From Closterium sp. NIES-65 (Eukaryota > Streptophyta > Zygnematophyceae > Desmidiales > Closteriaceae): DNA of 64,000 bases. The position numbers were made by a program, and so were the translations under genes. The notes beneath the pieces were generated by a model. That model ran no database searches. It saw nothing but the letters and a program-made list of their open reading frames with translations, and was not told the DNA's origin. The DNA lies in contig CANXME010002486.1 in assembly GCA_948144175.1 (NCBI GenBank), forward strand, positions 5,345,001-5,409,000, written 5' to 3'. Positions within the stretch are counted from its first letter, which is position 1; each line of letters opens with the position of its first letter. Below are positions 35,401 through 46,400 of this stretch, one piece after another.

Positions 35401-36344
35401 TGATGCGATTACCGGAGCACGGAACTCATACTCAAAACCCGTCAAACCCTCAGCCGCGATTGCATGAAAGGCGGACAAACAACGGGCATACTACGAATGA
35501 AAACGATCCAACTGGATCAAGATGAATGCCCAGACTGATCTTTAGGTCATACCTGAATGGGGAAGAGCCGTGCGATTCCTCGCTTCAGCAGCGACTGCTC
35601 AAGAATTGTCGCGAGGCCGAGGCTCTCGATCGCTAGCTCATCCCTGTCCACGTCAGTATCGGACACGTCAACCAGCACCACCTCTCCCTCCTCGTCGCTG
35701 CTCCCCTCATCCTCGCTATCAAAAACCTCCGCTTCCGAATCGGATGTTAAACCCCGAGGAAACTCCCGCCCAACCCCTGAACCCGCAGATGATCCGCTCT
35801 TGGCGCGGGCCTGGTACAGCGCCTCAAGCGCGCGTGAACCAGAGCCGTCGGATTCGGAATCGGACGACGAGGATTCAGAAGACTCATCAAGAGTGTACTC
35901 CGATGTCGGCAGCACTGCACCCTGGCGGACGGCGGGAGTTGCGCCAGCGACAGCGGAGCGGGGGGCAGAGGCGGAACCGATAGGGCTTGCGCTCGCGGAG
36001 GAGTCGGAAGAAGACGCGTGCGCGGAAAAGGTAGACGCGAGACGCGTCGCAGCTCCGCTTGGGTGCGATGATAACAACGAGTCCCGAGAAAGACCGCCTG
36101 AGAAGAAAGATGAACTAGAGAAGGGACTTGCCCGTTGCGATTGGCTTCTGAGAGTCGACGACCATTGCAGGCAGGTGAAAGAGCCCGAAGCGTGCGCGCC
36201 GTGAGTAGCGGCGTTGTTTGCGGCCAGCAGGGCTGCCTGAGTGGCTTCTATGGAGGTGGCGGCGCGGGAAAGGCCCCGTGATGCGACGGACGCTCCCCGT
36301 GAAGCGATCGCCGTCGTGGTCGCAGCGGATGAGGCGACTGCCAT
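29087..36344 (-). CDS. RH3: Plastid DEAD-box RNA helicase, RH3 type (GUCT and zinc-knuckle)
   Basis: Ten phase-consistent exons: 36344-35553, 35250-35117, 34597-34177, 33447-33349, 32874-32650, 31766-31656, 31269-30856, 30551-30456, 29914-29721 and 29405-29087; about 934 aa. After a Ser/Ala-rich N-terminus that could be a transit peptide and an acidic region come the Q-motif area (LFPIQ), [25 protein letters not shown], then [35 protein letters not shown] and [11 protein letters not shown], a full helicase core. A GUCT domain follows ([20 protein letters not shown]), then [11 protein letters not shown], Gly/Arg repeats and a CCHC knuckle [14 protein letters not shown] at the C-terminus, exactly the RH3 order. 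RH3 proteins act in plastid group II intron splicing and ribosome assembly. Nearly every intron holds partial copies of adjacent exons. Confidence 0.92.
29413..29466 (+). repeat. GA dinucleotide microsatellite
   Basis: About 25 GA units in the last intron of the RH3 gene (29406-29720), a few bases from the acceptor of the last exon. On the sense strand it is a TC tract, so it serves as polypyrimidine tract. Confidence 0.92.
30008..30345 (-). repeat. Three upstream copies of the 5' part of RH3 exon 9
   Basis: Copies near 30010-30062, 30145-30215 and 30288-30345 repeat the exon 9 start (LPTLVDDDV then [10 protein letters not shown]) to varying length. All lie in the intron upstream of exon 9 (29721-29914). 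The copy at 30145-30215 retains CTCTCAGCTGCCCACG, a usable acceptor. Confidence 0.75.
30728..30790 (-). repeat. Downstream copy of the 3' end of RH3 exon 7
   Basis: It repeats [13 protein letters not shown] and the GTGAG donor of exon 7 (30856-31269) within the following intron. Confidence 0.8.
31325..31410 (-). repeat. Upstream copy of the 5' part of RH3 exon 7
   Basis: It encodes [20 protein letters not shown], as exon 7 does, but lies in the upstream intron. Confidence 0.8.
31428..31615 (-). repeat. Two downstream copies of the 3' end of RH3 exon 6
   Basis: 31428-31515 repeats [14 protein letters not shown] plus MYTD; 31577-31615 repeats the end MYTDSQ with a GTGAGG donor. Both lie downstream of exon 6 (31656-31766). 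Confidence 0.78.
31845..31885 (-). repeat. Upstream copy of the 5' part of RH3 exon 6
   Basis: A short diverged copy of the [12 protein letters not shown]-coding part, upstream of exon 6. Confidence 0.6.
31925..32055 (+). repeat. Short tandem duplication in RH3 intron 5
   Basis: A segment of about 70 bp (GGAGGAGGGAGCGGGAGAAC, then AATTCCAAGCCG) is repeated twice with substitutions in the intron between exons 5 and 6. It shows no coding resemblance. Confidence 0.6.
32236..32605 (-). repeat. Two downstream copies of the 3' part of RH3 exon 5
   Basis: 32236-32400 and 32447-32605 both repeat the [14 protein letters not shown] to VDLV portion with its donor (CTCGTGAGT). They differ from exon 5 (32650-32874) by scattered substitutions, for example LDIPN to PDVPT. 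Confidence 0.85.
32932..33008 (-). repeat. Upstream copy of the 5' part of RH3 exon 5
   Basis: It begins with a CCCAG acceptor and encodes [20 protein letters not shown], matching the exon start, in the upstream intron. Confidence 0.85.
33217..33290 (-). repeat. Downstream copy of the 3' part of RH3 exon 4
   Basis: It repeats [16 protein letters not shown] as a diverged version followed by a GTATGCGG donor, downstream of exon 4 (33349-33447). Confidence 0.78.
33515..33685 (-). repeat. Upstream copies of the 5' part of RH3 exon 4
   Basis: 33515-33575 begins at CACAG and repeats [18 protein letters not shown]; 33650-33685 is a shorter piece of the same. Both lie upstream of exon 4. Confidence 0.75.
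33770..34115 (-). repeat. Downstream copies of RH3 exon 3 segments
   Basis: 33770-33830 repeats the DEAD-box segment ([20 protein letters not shown]); 33896-33965 and 34008-34115 repeat the exon end (KKLSRKY, then TSPLTIDLV) with a GT donor. All lie in the intron after exon 3 (34177-34597). Confidence 0.8.
35355..35420 (-). repeat. Upstream copy of the 5' part of RH3 exon 2
   Basis: It repeats [14 protein letters not shown] against [14 protein letters not shown] of exon 2 (35117-35250), in the upstream intron. Confidence 0.78.
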
Positions 36345-38020
36345 CGCTGCGCGGCTGCGACGGTGGAGGAGAATATATTGGCGTGAAGCCACGGTGAACC
36401 TTTCACTAGAAGGTTTCAGCACAGCCTCTTTTGCGAAGCCCGATTGACAAACTTTCGGAGTGTGTAAACACCGGCAGGTGTTTAGAAGCACACAGAAACT
36501 CCTCTCTGCAAACTAATTCTTTCACTGATACCGCGTAAGGTAAGCTCCGAGGATGCGGAGCACAAGGACGGAGCTTGAGCTGAAAGAGTTACTGGCAGAA
36601 ACCTCGACAGTCGAGGCACGGAAACTAGAAAAGAAGGATTGTGACGGATGGGTTTCGATATTTAGGAAAGCGTGATGGGAAAAACGGGAAGCAGATGGGG
36701 TAAGGGGAAGCGACGAGTCTCAGAGGAGGACGTGGCCTCGAGATTACTTTCTGGGGCAGGTTTCGATTCAAACATACCTTCGCTCACTCTAGTAGCACGC
36801 TTCGGGCTGCCCAGTTGCGGCTTTTGATCAAGCATCAGTGGTGCCCAAATGCCTGCGCTAGCAAATTCCTGAAGGTCGACATGGCATAGCTCAACCAGTC
36901 CCCTCCGTCCTCCTAGGAAAATTGCGGAACCGCTTGTCAGCCTACGCCGCGTGGCAACTTGAATATCCCAGCATGACCGCCGCGGTCAGCGAAGGCCAGC
37001 AAGTGAAGCTAGTGGGCATCCGATTGGTCGACGAATTTCATGGATTACGCACGGGCAGCAGTTGCTTTTCCCGAGAGCGTCTTGTGTGGCTGAAATTCTC
37101 GAGGAGCCTGGCTTAGGCACGGGAATCAAGCGAAACGGAGACGCGCAAGCCCTGGCTGCCACCACGTCGACGAGCCGACATGTAGATGTTCCACGTCACT
37201 ATCTGTTTCACGAATATGGGTCTGGTGTAGATTGTTAGCATAAAACTAAAACAAAAGCAACTGATTAACACCCACTACCATCCCCAAGGTAACACCCCAA
37301 TCTGTTCAGCCTGCTTCTTGTCCAGTCTACCTGCTAGATGTATTCTATATCATCAAACCTCTTTAGGCTTTATTCGTGTAGCTAAAAATCAGTTCATGTG
37401 ACAGTCAAAATGCACCAATCCATGTGTGGCTGGCTGATTTCCAACCTGGTAGTACCATCCCACATTCTTTTCCAAACACTGCCAGACCAACCAGCTCATC
37501 GTTGTGCCGCAGCTGCCACTGTTGCTGCTCCAGCTGGTGCCTCCACAAACACGGATGTCTGTCAAAGCTATTTACCAGCCAGCACAAGCCCGAATAACCT
37601 CCTTCCCACACCTCCTCCCCTCCTCCACCCACCCCTCTCCCCGTCTTGTTTAATTGGCCAATCACATCGCAGCAGTTTCTACTGATCAAGCACATTAGGC
37701 ATGTGCCGCATCGGCGAATTGAGGCAAAAACAATCAAACCCAGCAGCAGGTAGCAGCAGGTAGCGGCTCCTTGACTCTACACACAACTCAAACACCATAA
37801 CCAAGCCCCACACCAGACTCTGCATTAGCTGCTGAGACGCCCCACCCTCTGCAAACCACCCAATCACCTTATAATGGTTAATTTGCAGAGCGAATGTCGC
37901 AAACAACCCCATCACCAGCCTCCCAAGCTTCCGAGCCTACGTTTGACCAACCCTTGCTGCACTCTCCGAGCCGCCTAAAAAAACCAAGAAACTACTCGTC
38001 CCACCACCTGTCTCTTGAAT
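36345..38020. other. Intergenic region upstream of RH3
   Basis: The 5' flank of RH3 and distal 3' flank of the next gene. Frames are short and show no recognisable product. No repeat family or RNA gene was seen. Confidence 0.4.
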
Positions 38021-38024
38021 CTAA

Positions 38025-38395
38025 TGGAGTCACCAAATCAGCTTGTCATGGCTGCTCTGCAGCTTGAATGCCTTTTTCAGCCCATCCCCAGCACTCTATT
38101 GAACCCCCCACAGCAAAAATGTCCCTTTTCCAACTTCTGCGATCCCAATCCCCCCAACAGCTCAACCAATCAGCTTGTCATGGCTGCTTTGCAAATTGAA
38201 CGTCTTTTTCAGCCCCCTAGCCAGCCTCCCCAGGGCCCCCGCCCAGCCCAGCTCCGATCGCGCCGCCAGCTGGCCGCCCGCCATTGGGCATGGACGTGTT
38301 GCGGGTGAACAACCTTCCTGCCGCCTGTGCCGGAATGCCCACGTATACCCGGTCCATCAACCGCAACCCCTGCATGCCAAAACCCTCGACCCCCA
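38025..38395 (-). repeat. Downstream copies of the 3' end of the neighbouring gene
   Basis: 38155-38395 repeats the end of the gene at 38442-41617 (RVYVGIPAQAAGRLFTRN, SMPNGGRPAGGA, then a diverged tail); 38025-38090 is a shorter copy of the last bases around the stop. Both lie just beyond the stop at 38442. Confidence 0.85.
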
Positions 38396-38441
38396 AACCC
38401 CAACCCTCTAGCCCCCCCTTAGAACTCAAATCAAATCACCC

Positions 38442-41400
38442 TCACCCAATCAGTTTATCATGACTGCTCTGCAGGTTAAACGTCTTTTTTAGCCCCCGAG
38501 CCAGCCTTCCAAGCCCCCCGCCAATCCCAGCTCCGACCGCACCGCCAGCTGGCCTTCCCCCATTGGGCATGGACATGTTGCGGGTGAACAACCTGCCTGC
38601 CGCCTGTGCCGGCATGCCCACGTACACACGGTCTATGAGCCGCGACCCCTGCATGCCAAACCCGGACCCTGACCCAGCAGTGGAGAACGAGCGAGCGTGA
38701 TCGATTGGTGGCTGGTTCAGCCTACTCCTAGGAGTCGTGGCACCTGCTGCTGCTCCCCCTCCTCCTCCTGCTCCTGCTGCCCCCCCCCCTGCCCCCGCCC
38801 CTCCAACTCCTCCTCCTACTCCACCAGCACCGCCACCAGCAGCACCGCCGCAAGACCCATCCCCTCCGCCGCCCTTCCCTTCTTTCACAGCAGCGGCAGC
38901 AGCAGCCATGGCCTGGGCCTTAGCCGGCCCCACCAGCACCCCTACTGACGCCAGCTGAGACGCAATCTCCTCCTCCCAAGTCAGCCCAGACGGGGCCAAA
39001 TTCCCCACCTGTCCCCGGATCTTCTCCCCTTCCCACGTCCCCCCACCGTCCTTCCCTCCCGAACGCCCCACCTGTACAGACCAAGCAGCTCTGGCTCGGG
39101 CTATCAGTCCGCTCTGGGCCGGGTTTCCCTCGCCTCCCCCTCCCTCTCCCCCTCCCGCTGCGGCTGCGTCATCAGGGGAAACCTTAGCACCAGACATGGC
39201 AGGGCTCTTTCGTCCAGACTGTTGTCCCGAGGGAACCCGGTTGCTGCTCCCGCTGTTCCCACTAGCTCCAGTCGGGCCCTGGCCGAACCCAGGCGTCTGC
39301 CTGGGATGCGGGCTGGTGAAGATGATCGGCGCAGCAACTGCCTGAACGATCTTCTTGGGGATGTTGAATACGAAATCCTCCCCGTCGTCGTCGTCGCCCG
39401 TCCCGTTGTTCCCAGACCCCGGCTTGCGAATGGTGAACACGAAATCGTCGTCGTTTTCATCGATTTCCTCCAGAGCGCTTTTGAGCCGGGCTGTGCCGCT
39501 GCCCTCGGCTGCCATTACAAAATCCGGAGCCTGATCTTCCTTGGTCAGAAACTTCTTAGGGGCACCTGGATGGAGGATCAGGATGAGTCGAGCTGGGACC
39601 ACTCCTCGGGAGTTCACCACCCATGATTTCATGGTCGTTTCGAGGGTTTCGCGGGCAGCTTCGGGCAGGTCGGAAGGTTTTGTGGGGGGGGAGGGGGTGG
39701 AGGCGGAGGAGAGGAAGAGGTTTCGGAGGGCTGTGAGTTTGCTGCGCGCTTCTTTGCGAGTGAAGCACTCGTATGCGGCTATGGAGAATATGTAACCTTG
39801 GTAGATGTGGAATAGGAACATCACTTGATCAAAGCCCTGCAGACGTAGAAAAAAAAAGGGAAACGGGGGGGGGGGGAGGGGTTGCAGGGGCAAGTGCAAT
39901 GTGAAACACTGGTACGTTGCTATGGAGAATATGTATCCCTTGGTAGACGTGGAATAGGAACATCACTTGATCAAAGCCCTGCAGACATGGAGAGGAAGGT
40001 GTTTAGGAGGAAGGAGGGAAGGTGGAAGAGGAGTGGAGGGGGGTAGGGGGGGTGGGGAAGGAGAAGGGGGGATGAGGGGAAGGGTCAAGTGCAGAAAGAG
40101 TTTTAGAAAGAACGAGCAAACTCGTATGGGGCTTTGGAGAATATGTATTCTTGGTATTTGTGAAAGAGGAACACCACTTGGTCAAAGCCCTGCTGTCATG
40201 GAGAGGACAGTGGTTGGGGGGAAGGAGGGAGGGGGAGAGGAGTGGAGGGGGGAGGGGGGAAGAGTGCGGGGGGCAAGTGTCAAAAGAGTTTTAGGAAGAA
40301 TATTGCACTCATGTGCAGCGATGGAGAATATGCATCCTTGGTGGATGTGGAATGGGAACATCACTTGATCAAAGCCCTGCAGACATGGAAGGGAAGGTGG
40401 TCGGTAGGAAGGGAGGAATGGGGAGCAGGGGTAGAGGGGGGGAAGACGGGTGGGAGGAACGGGGAAATGGGAGAGAGGGGTGAAGGGCGGGCGGAGAGGG
40501 GTGGGAGGAAGGGGGAAAAGGGGGAGAGGGGTGGAGGTTGGGGAGAAGGGAATGGGAAAAGGGGAAGGGGTTCGGAATTGCAGACTTTTATAATCCCCAA
40601 GTCTGTAGCCGTGTGTGGTTCCGCAAGATAAGCAGGAAGGTATGCATGATTAGGGTGTTATTGAGAATTCTCAAAAACAACCTGCAGCATCAAGGTACGC
40701 ATGATTAGGGTGTTTTTGAGAATTAAAAACACCCCGCAGCATCAAGGTACGCATGATTAGGGTGTTTTTGAGAATTCTCAAAAACACCCTGCAGCATCAA
40801 GGTACGCATGATTAGGGTGTTTTTGAGAATTCTCAAAAACACCCTGCAGCATTAAGGTACGCATGATTAGGGTGTTTTGAGAATTCTCAAAAACACCCTG
40901 CAGCATCAAGGTACGCATGATTAGGGTGTTTTTGAGAATTCTCAAAAACACCCTGCAGCATCAAGGTACGCATGATTAGGGTGTTTTTGAGAATTCTCAA
41001 AAACGCCCTGCAGCATCAAGGTACGCATGATTAGGGTGTTTTTTAGAATTCTGAAAAACACCCTGCAGCATCAAGGTACGCATGATTAGGGTGTTTTTGA
41101 GAATTCTCAAAAACACCCTGCAGCATCAAGGTACGCATGATTAGGTGGTACATAAACAACTCTGACAAAAAATAAAGAAGTAACTTATGTGTACAGAGGA
41201 GGAATATAGAGACGTATAAACGCTTCAATGCAAACTAAACAGGCAACAGAAATCAAGGACCAGCGGACGGGATATGCATTTTGAGAAGAGGGTAGCAAAA
41301 AGCAAGGACCAGCCCGACTGGGTTGAAACGCGAGGATGAAGGTGGGGAAGAGGGTAATTACAGGAGCTGCCTATGAGAATTCGAAACGAATGGAATCAGA

Positions 41401-41617
41401 CGGTGCGTCATGAAAACAAGGAGAGAAACAAGGCGAACGACAAGGCGAGAAACGAAGCGAGCTGACATACCCAGGAGAACCATTGCATGTTGTGAGGGAC
41501 CTTCGTCAGCGTTTTGCGAAGGAGTTCGTCGAATTCGCTGAACGGGCTGTGGGCGAGTAACAAATCAGTGCCGTGGGAAATGCCGAGACCCATTAAAAGA
41601 TCTGCAACCTTCGCCAT
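38442..41617 (-). CDS. Unknown protein with conserved N-terminus and low-complexity tail
   Basis: Two exons are inferred: 41617-41471 and 39836-38442, joining in phase 0 through a GTATGT donor and a CTGCAG acceptor, 513 aa. The N-terminus MAKVADLLMGLGISHGTDLL, SPFSEFDELLRKTLTKVP and MQWFSW, then GFDQVMFLFHIYQGYIFSIA and ECFTRKEARSKLTALRNLFL, looks like a folded mainly helical domain, but the family was not recognised. An acidic DDDFVF motif appears twice (DENDDDFVFTI and DDGEDFVFNI). The C-terminal half is rich in Gly, Ala and Ser. No signal peptide is evident. Three partial copies of the exon 2 start lie in the intron, and the 3' end is duplicated downstream. Additional small exons cannot be excluded. 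Confidence 0.6.
39898..40385 (-). repeat. Three upstream copies of the start of the unknown gene's exon 2
   Basis: Copies end near 39986, 40196 and 40383; two of them retain TCTGCAG then GGCTTTGATCAAGTG. They encode GFDQVMFLFH-like peptides (HVYQG, HKYQE, HIHQG variants). Each is separated by GGGGA-rich sequence. All are in the upstream intron. Confidence 0.85.
40641..41150. repeat. Tandem array of 55-bp units, most holding a perfect 30-bp palindrome
   Basis: About nine units start near 40641, 40696, 40748, 40803, 40858, 40912, 40967, 41022, 41077 and 41132 (the last truncated). Each carries GGGTGTTTTTGAGAA on one side of a central axis and its reverse complement on the other, flanked by CTGCAGCATCAAGGTACGC. 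The array lies in the intron of the unknown gene, so its transcript could form serial 15-bp hairpins. Confidence 0.92.
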
Positions 41618-43224
41618 GCTGCCAACTCCCCGTTAGGATCCGCAAATTCCGCTCTTCTTCTAGCGGGTATATGTATTTGACTGGCGGAAGAGACGATTAT
41701 AGTATCTGATCGTTGTTTGCCTAAGGCTGCACCATTATATGCACTATAAATTACACGAATTAGCTTCGGATTATAGGCGCTCTAATCTGCCGCCGCCGGA
41801 ACGCGATAAACTATTTCCGAAACTGCCAGATGACTACGATTTAATCGTAACAGTTCATCGCACGACATCGGAGGACTCAGCAGACGCAACCCGGAATGAA
41901 GCGCGTATATCTGTGGAACGAAAGGCGCCTCGCGAGTGTATTGACTGAAACGAAAGGGTCACTATTGAGCCATACGGTTGCGAAAATCATTGACGCGTCG
42001 CCCCTAGTGCACACACTTATCAACTTGCCAGAAACGTGTTCCGAGTACCGCCAGTTAGAGACTGTTGAGATGAATTTGCAATAAGCAGTAGAAACGAGCT
42101 TAAAAACCGTGGCCGAATGTGTTTGAAAGTCGACGATTACGTCAGCTTTGCATGCGCGGCCAGCTAAAAACGTTGACAGACGGTTTTACCCGCGAATGAC
42201 GAGTCTCCGTCGCACACGACGAGAAAAACGTTGGGAAGGTCAGGGCAGTGGCGAAAGGTAAATAACATACCCCCCCAAGGCAGCACATTCACACAGGCTG
42301 ACACTCACGACCACGCTGAGACGACCAGCAAGGAATCATGAAGGAAAAACTAAGGCTGTCTGAGGTAGGTGGAGCTTCGTTAACACTTCAGCAATGGGGG
42401 GACGAATATGTCTGCCAGCCTTCGTGTGTTCTGTTGTAATCCATCCCCTGGTCTGTTACTGGTCATTAATCAAACGCACGGGTACCCCAAAATAGAGCTA
42501 TCTGAACAGGTATTGAAGTTTACAGAACGTTGAACTGCGGTACGTGGTTCTGTTGTTGTCTCCAACCTCTCCATCAGTGATGTGCTTCCTCCCTTGGGAA
42601 TTGTCAACCACTCGATTCGAAGTGAATTCTCGCAATGATTTGAGTGGTGCAGGTTTGGGGTGGTGGTGAAGTACAGTACATGAGCTGGACCACAACCAAG
42701 GGTGTTGTTGAATGTTCTGTTGTCCGGTCTAGAGATGTTTCTGGGCAGACACCTGCTAGTAAAGTGCAGTTAAAAATCACTTGCGAAACAAATAGTTCCT
42801 GCTTTCCAGTGTTCGGGTTCACCACGTACGCCATACCGCCGTTGGTTTGTTTATTATGATCTCTGTTATTCTGTAATTTTGTTCATAAATGATTAAGATC
42901 ATAATATATTCCTATTCCTCTTCCAGTGTTTGGGTTCCAGCCCTAGCATTGGCATAGATCCACATTTGTGTATGAATCGTTAGAAACGGAATTAGCATTG
43001 GAGGATCTAGAAGAATATCAAATGCTTGCATGAAGCCTTGCGAAAGACTGAAGCAAATCTTCCGAATTTTACTGAATGGAAATCGCAAAAGGAGGAGTTT
43101 AATCTGTGCCACAAGCACGCTCCATAAATAAAGAAAACCTTGGGGAGGTTCATGCAGGGTCGGAATGGTATGAGGTGATGCTTCGTCTTCTGCTCGCAGC
43201 CATTCTCGTGGGACGCTCAGACAA
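41618..43224. other. Intergenic region without a supported gene
   Basis: It holds the promoter side of the unknown gene. A 69-codon plus-strand frame at 41739-41948 (MHYKLHELASDYRRSNLPPP) is divergent to it and might be a first exon, but no downstream exon was found. The rest appears anonymous. Confidence 0.35.
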
Positions 43225-43345
43225 GCCCGAGCATTATGTGGGCCAAGAACAGCAATTGAATGCTTTCCAAATAACTCCTAGGTGGTGTCCGTAGCAGCGT
43301 GTCAACATTGGTCATTTGCACAGCACGACTTCTTTTGCTGTGATA
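43225..43345. repeat. 121-bp direct repeat, left of fossil C
   Basis: It matches 51268-51388 over 121 bp without gaps and with about 7 substitutions. It abuts the left LTR of fossil C, with a 5-bp overlap at TGATA. Confidence 0.9.
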
Positions 43346-43473
43346 GAGGGTAGGTAAGTAAAGTTGACTATCGAGGGAGTTGGGTACAAGGATGAGAACC
43401 CTAAGGGGTTGTACCCTATATTGGATACCCCACTAAAGCCTAAACCTAATTATAAATCATACATAGTTCGACA
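43341..43473 (-). repeat. 3' LTR of fossil C
   Basis: About 133 bp, ending at TTCGACA and followed by CACCCCCATAGGG, the complement of the purine tract. Confidence 0.8.
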
Positions 43474-46400
43474 CACCCCCATAGGGAAAGTGGGGGAGAA
43501 CAAGAGGTCACAAGACCAGTCAAGAAAAGCAAAGCAAGCTCGGGGTGGATCACAACGTCACCACACGCTCCAGCACAAGCAAAGGGGTCACAAGACCAGT
43601 TCACATGCAGAGTTATATATGCAACAACAGTAGTACAGTGATCACTACCTAGCAAGAGTAAACATGCAGCTATACATATATAGATCACAATAAAACCAGA
43701 GTCTACAGCAGTTGAGGAAACGTAGGCAACAGGCCTAGAGCAGTGTAGAAGCGCTGATGATCACCAGCCGGAAGGGCCTAGGTGAACAGATCAGTAGTGT
43801 TGGCCCGGGTGGGCACGTGAGCGACACGAAGCTGACCACGCTGCTGCAACTCTCGAGCAAGGAAGTAACGCAGAACGATGTGCTTCGTTCTGTGCTCCAG
43901 TCTGTGGTCCTAACACAAGGCTACGGCAGCCTTGTTGTCGACGTACAGAACTGGAGGAGAACGAGGCCTCTCTCCCAAGTCGGTCAGCAAGTAGGTAAGC
44001 CAGCGTAACTCCTGTGCAGCCATGGCTGTGGCGTAGATCTCAGCCTCACAACTGGAGCTGAGAACAGAAGAGTAGACTGACAAGAAACAAAGCCAGAGCC
44101 AAGACTGAAGGTGTAACCCTGTGACGACCGCTGCGTAGCCTGGTCGTCAACCCAAGAAGCGTCCGAGTGCCCAGTGAGGACAACGTCGCCCCGTCCTCCA
44201 AGCACGAGCCCCATGTCTGATGTACTGCACAAGTAGCGCAGTACTCTCTTAGCAACATCCACGTGCACGTAGCGAGCCAAAAGGCCAAGAGGGTACGCAA
44301 GGTCAGGACGTGTGCAGGTCATCAGGTACATGAGGCAGCCCACTAGCTCTAGGTAAGGACCACTCGGCTCTATGGACTCGTGCGAAAGTGGAGCTGAGAG
44401 CCAGTGACCTGTAGCCAGAGGAGTGGCCTGTGTTGAGGACCAGGTGAAGCCGAAGCGCTGAAGGACCTGCTGCACCATGTGTAACTGAGTCAGTGTGATG
44501 GTGCGGCGTGCTCTGTCCCGGGTGATCTGCAAGCCAAGGTAACTGCGCAGCTCACCCAGGTCTGTGTACGTGTGTCTCTTGTGCAGCTCCAACTTCACGT
44601 GGGCGAGAGCTTCAGTGTCAGCAGTGTCAAAGACCAAGTCGTCAACGTACATGAGGATGTAGAATGGCGGCACCGAGGTGTCGGTGTGCAGAAACAGCGA
44701 CGGGTCAGCAATGGAAGGAGCAAACTCAAGAGCCCCAAGTGTCGTCCTCAGTGTGTGTCGTGCCACTCACGAGGCGCCTGACGGAGACCGTAGACCGACC
44801 GGCGGAGGCTCCACTGGGTACTAGGAGGGAACGACCTAGTGAAGCTAGGTGGGCGGCGCAGCCAGATCTCCTCGTGCATACTGCTTTGTAAGAGAGCTGT
44901 GCTGAAGTCAAGAGAGTGAAGCTCGTAGTCACGCTGAGCGGCGACGTCCAGCAGTACCCGAAGAGTGGTCATCTTCGGGGTGGGAGAGAAGGTCTGGAAA
45001 AAGTCAACTCCGTGTCGCTGACTGAAGCCTCGTGCAACGTAACGAGCCCTGAAGACAGGCGGAGAACCCGGCAGCCGCTTCACCCTGAAAATCCACATGC
45101 CATCGACTACGTTCGCCCCAGGAGGGGAAACTGCGTCGACGTAAGTGCCTGTGGACTTCCAGAATGCCATCTCTGCGTCCATGGCTGTTTGCCACCGAGA
45201 GGAGTACTCACCCGCAATCGCCTCAGTGTAAGAGCGAGGGGTCGGGATATCTGAAGCATCCAGGTCTCCCTTAGGGGCAAGCAGCATGGCCACGAGATGA
45301 GGCGCAGCGGTTGCAAGACACTCAAAGTCCTCTTGCCTGTCCTCGAGGACGTCCGTGCCAAGAACACACTCACCCCCAACGGACGGAGGACAGACAGACT
45401 CAGACTCAGCAACTAGACTAGCAGTGAAGTCGAGACGACAGATAGCATCTAAGTCAACAAGCTCAGACACTAAGGCAGACGCAGCAGCAGACTCAAACGA
45501 TGGGCCAGAGACAACAGTGGCTAGCAGACGCGTGACAGTAGGGTGAGCAGCACGAACCAGGTCAGACTCAAGCTCTGGAACGTCAGGCGGAGAAGAGGTA
45601 GGAGGGGACGGAAGGGAAACACGCTGCAGAGCAGAGGAAGGACGCAGTGCCATGAGGTGTGTGCTAGGGACAGCCGGCGGACGCTCACAAGGAACACGAC
45701 GACCAATACGACCTGTACGCACAGTGCGAACAGGCGAGACAGGACGAGATGCAGGCTCACGACGCTCAGTAAGACCTCCTGTCCACTCAGTGTAAGGAGA
45801 AGGAGCAAGCGGCGGTGAGCCAGGCTGTAACGGAAGGCCAGTAGAAGACAGGAGGCTAAGAACCTGGCAAAGCACAGAGTCAGGCGGTGGCAGGGACGAA
45901 GGCGATGGCGGAGCGAAGAACAGTCGCGGATGTGCAGTGCCACCAGCACCAGTAGCTCCAGCACCTCTAGCAGCTCCAGAACCTCCAACTCCAGCGCCTC
46001 TAGCAGCAGCACCTCCACCTCTAGCGCCTCCAGCAGCTCCAGAATCTCCAGCTCCAGCGACTCCAGCAGCACCACCTCCAGCTCCAGCGCCTCCAGCAGC
46101 AGCACCTCCTGCTCCAGCGCCTCCAGCAGCTCCAGAACCTCCAGCTCCAGCGACTCCAGCAGCAGCACCTCCAGCTCGAGCGCCTCCAGCACCTCCAGAA
46201 CCTCCAGCTCTAGCGCCTTCAGCAGTAGCACCTCCAGCTCCAGTGACTCTAGCAACAAGACCTCCAGCTCCAACGCCTCCACGAGCTCCAGATACTCCAA
46301 CTCTAGCGCCACCAGTAGTAGCACCCCCAGTACCGGCACCTCTAGCCTCAAGGTCCCCAACTCTAGGGTCAACAAGACCAGCGCCAAGGCCTCCAGCAGC

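Noticed and set aside
40641-41150. CRISPR-like array
   Set aside because: Units are contiguous 55-bp tandem copies with no variable spacers, in an intron of a eukaryotic gene; a satellite array fits better.
41739-41948. Small 69-aa plus-strand gene
   Set aside because: No family resemblance, no clear partner exon and no conserved feature; left as part of an unassigned region.
43225-43345. 121-bp flanking repeat as the LTR of another element
   Set aside because: It has no TG...CA ends, no adjacent priming site of its own, and the true LTRs lie just inside it.
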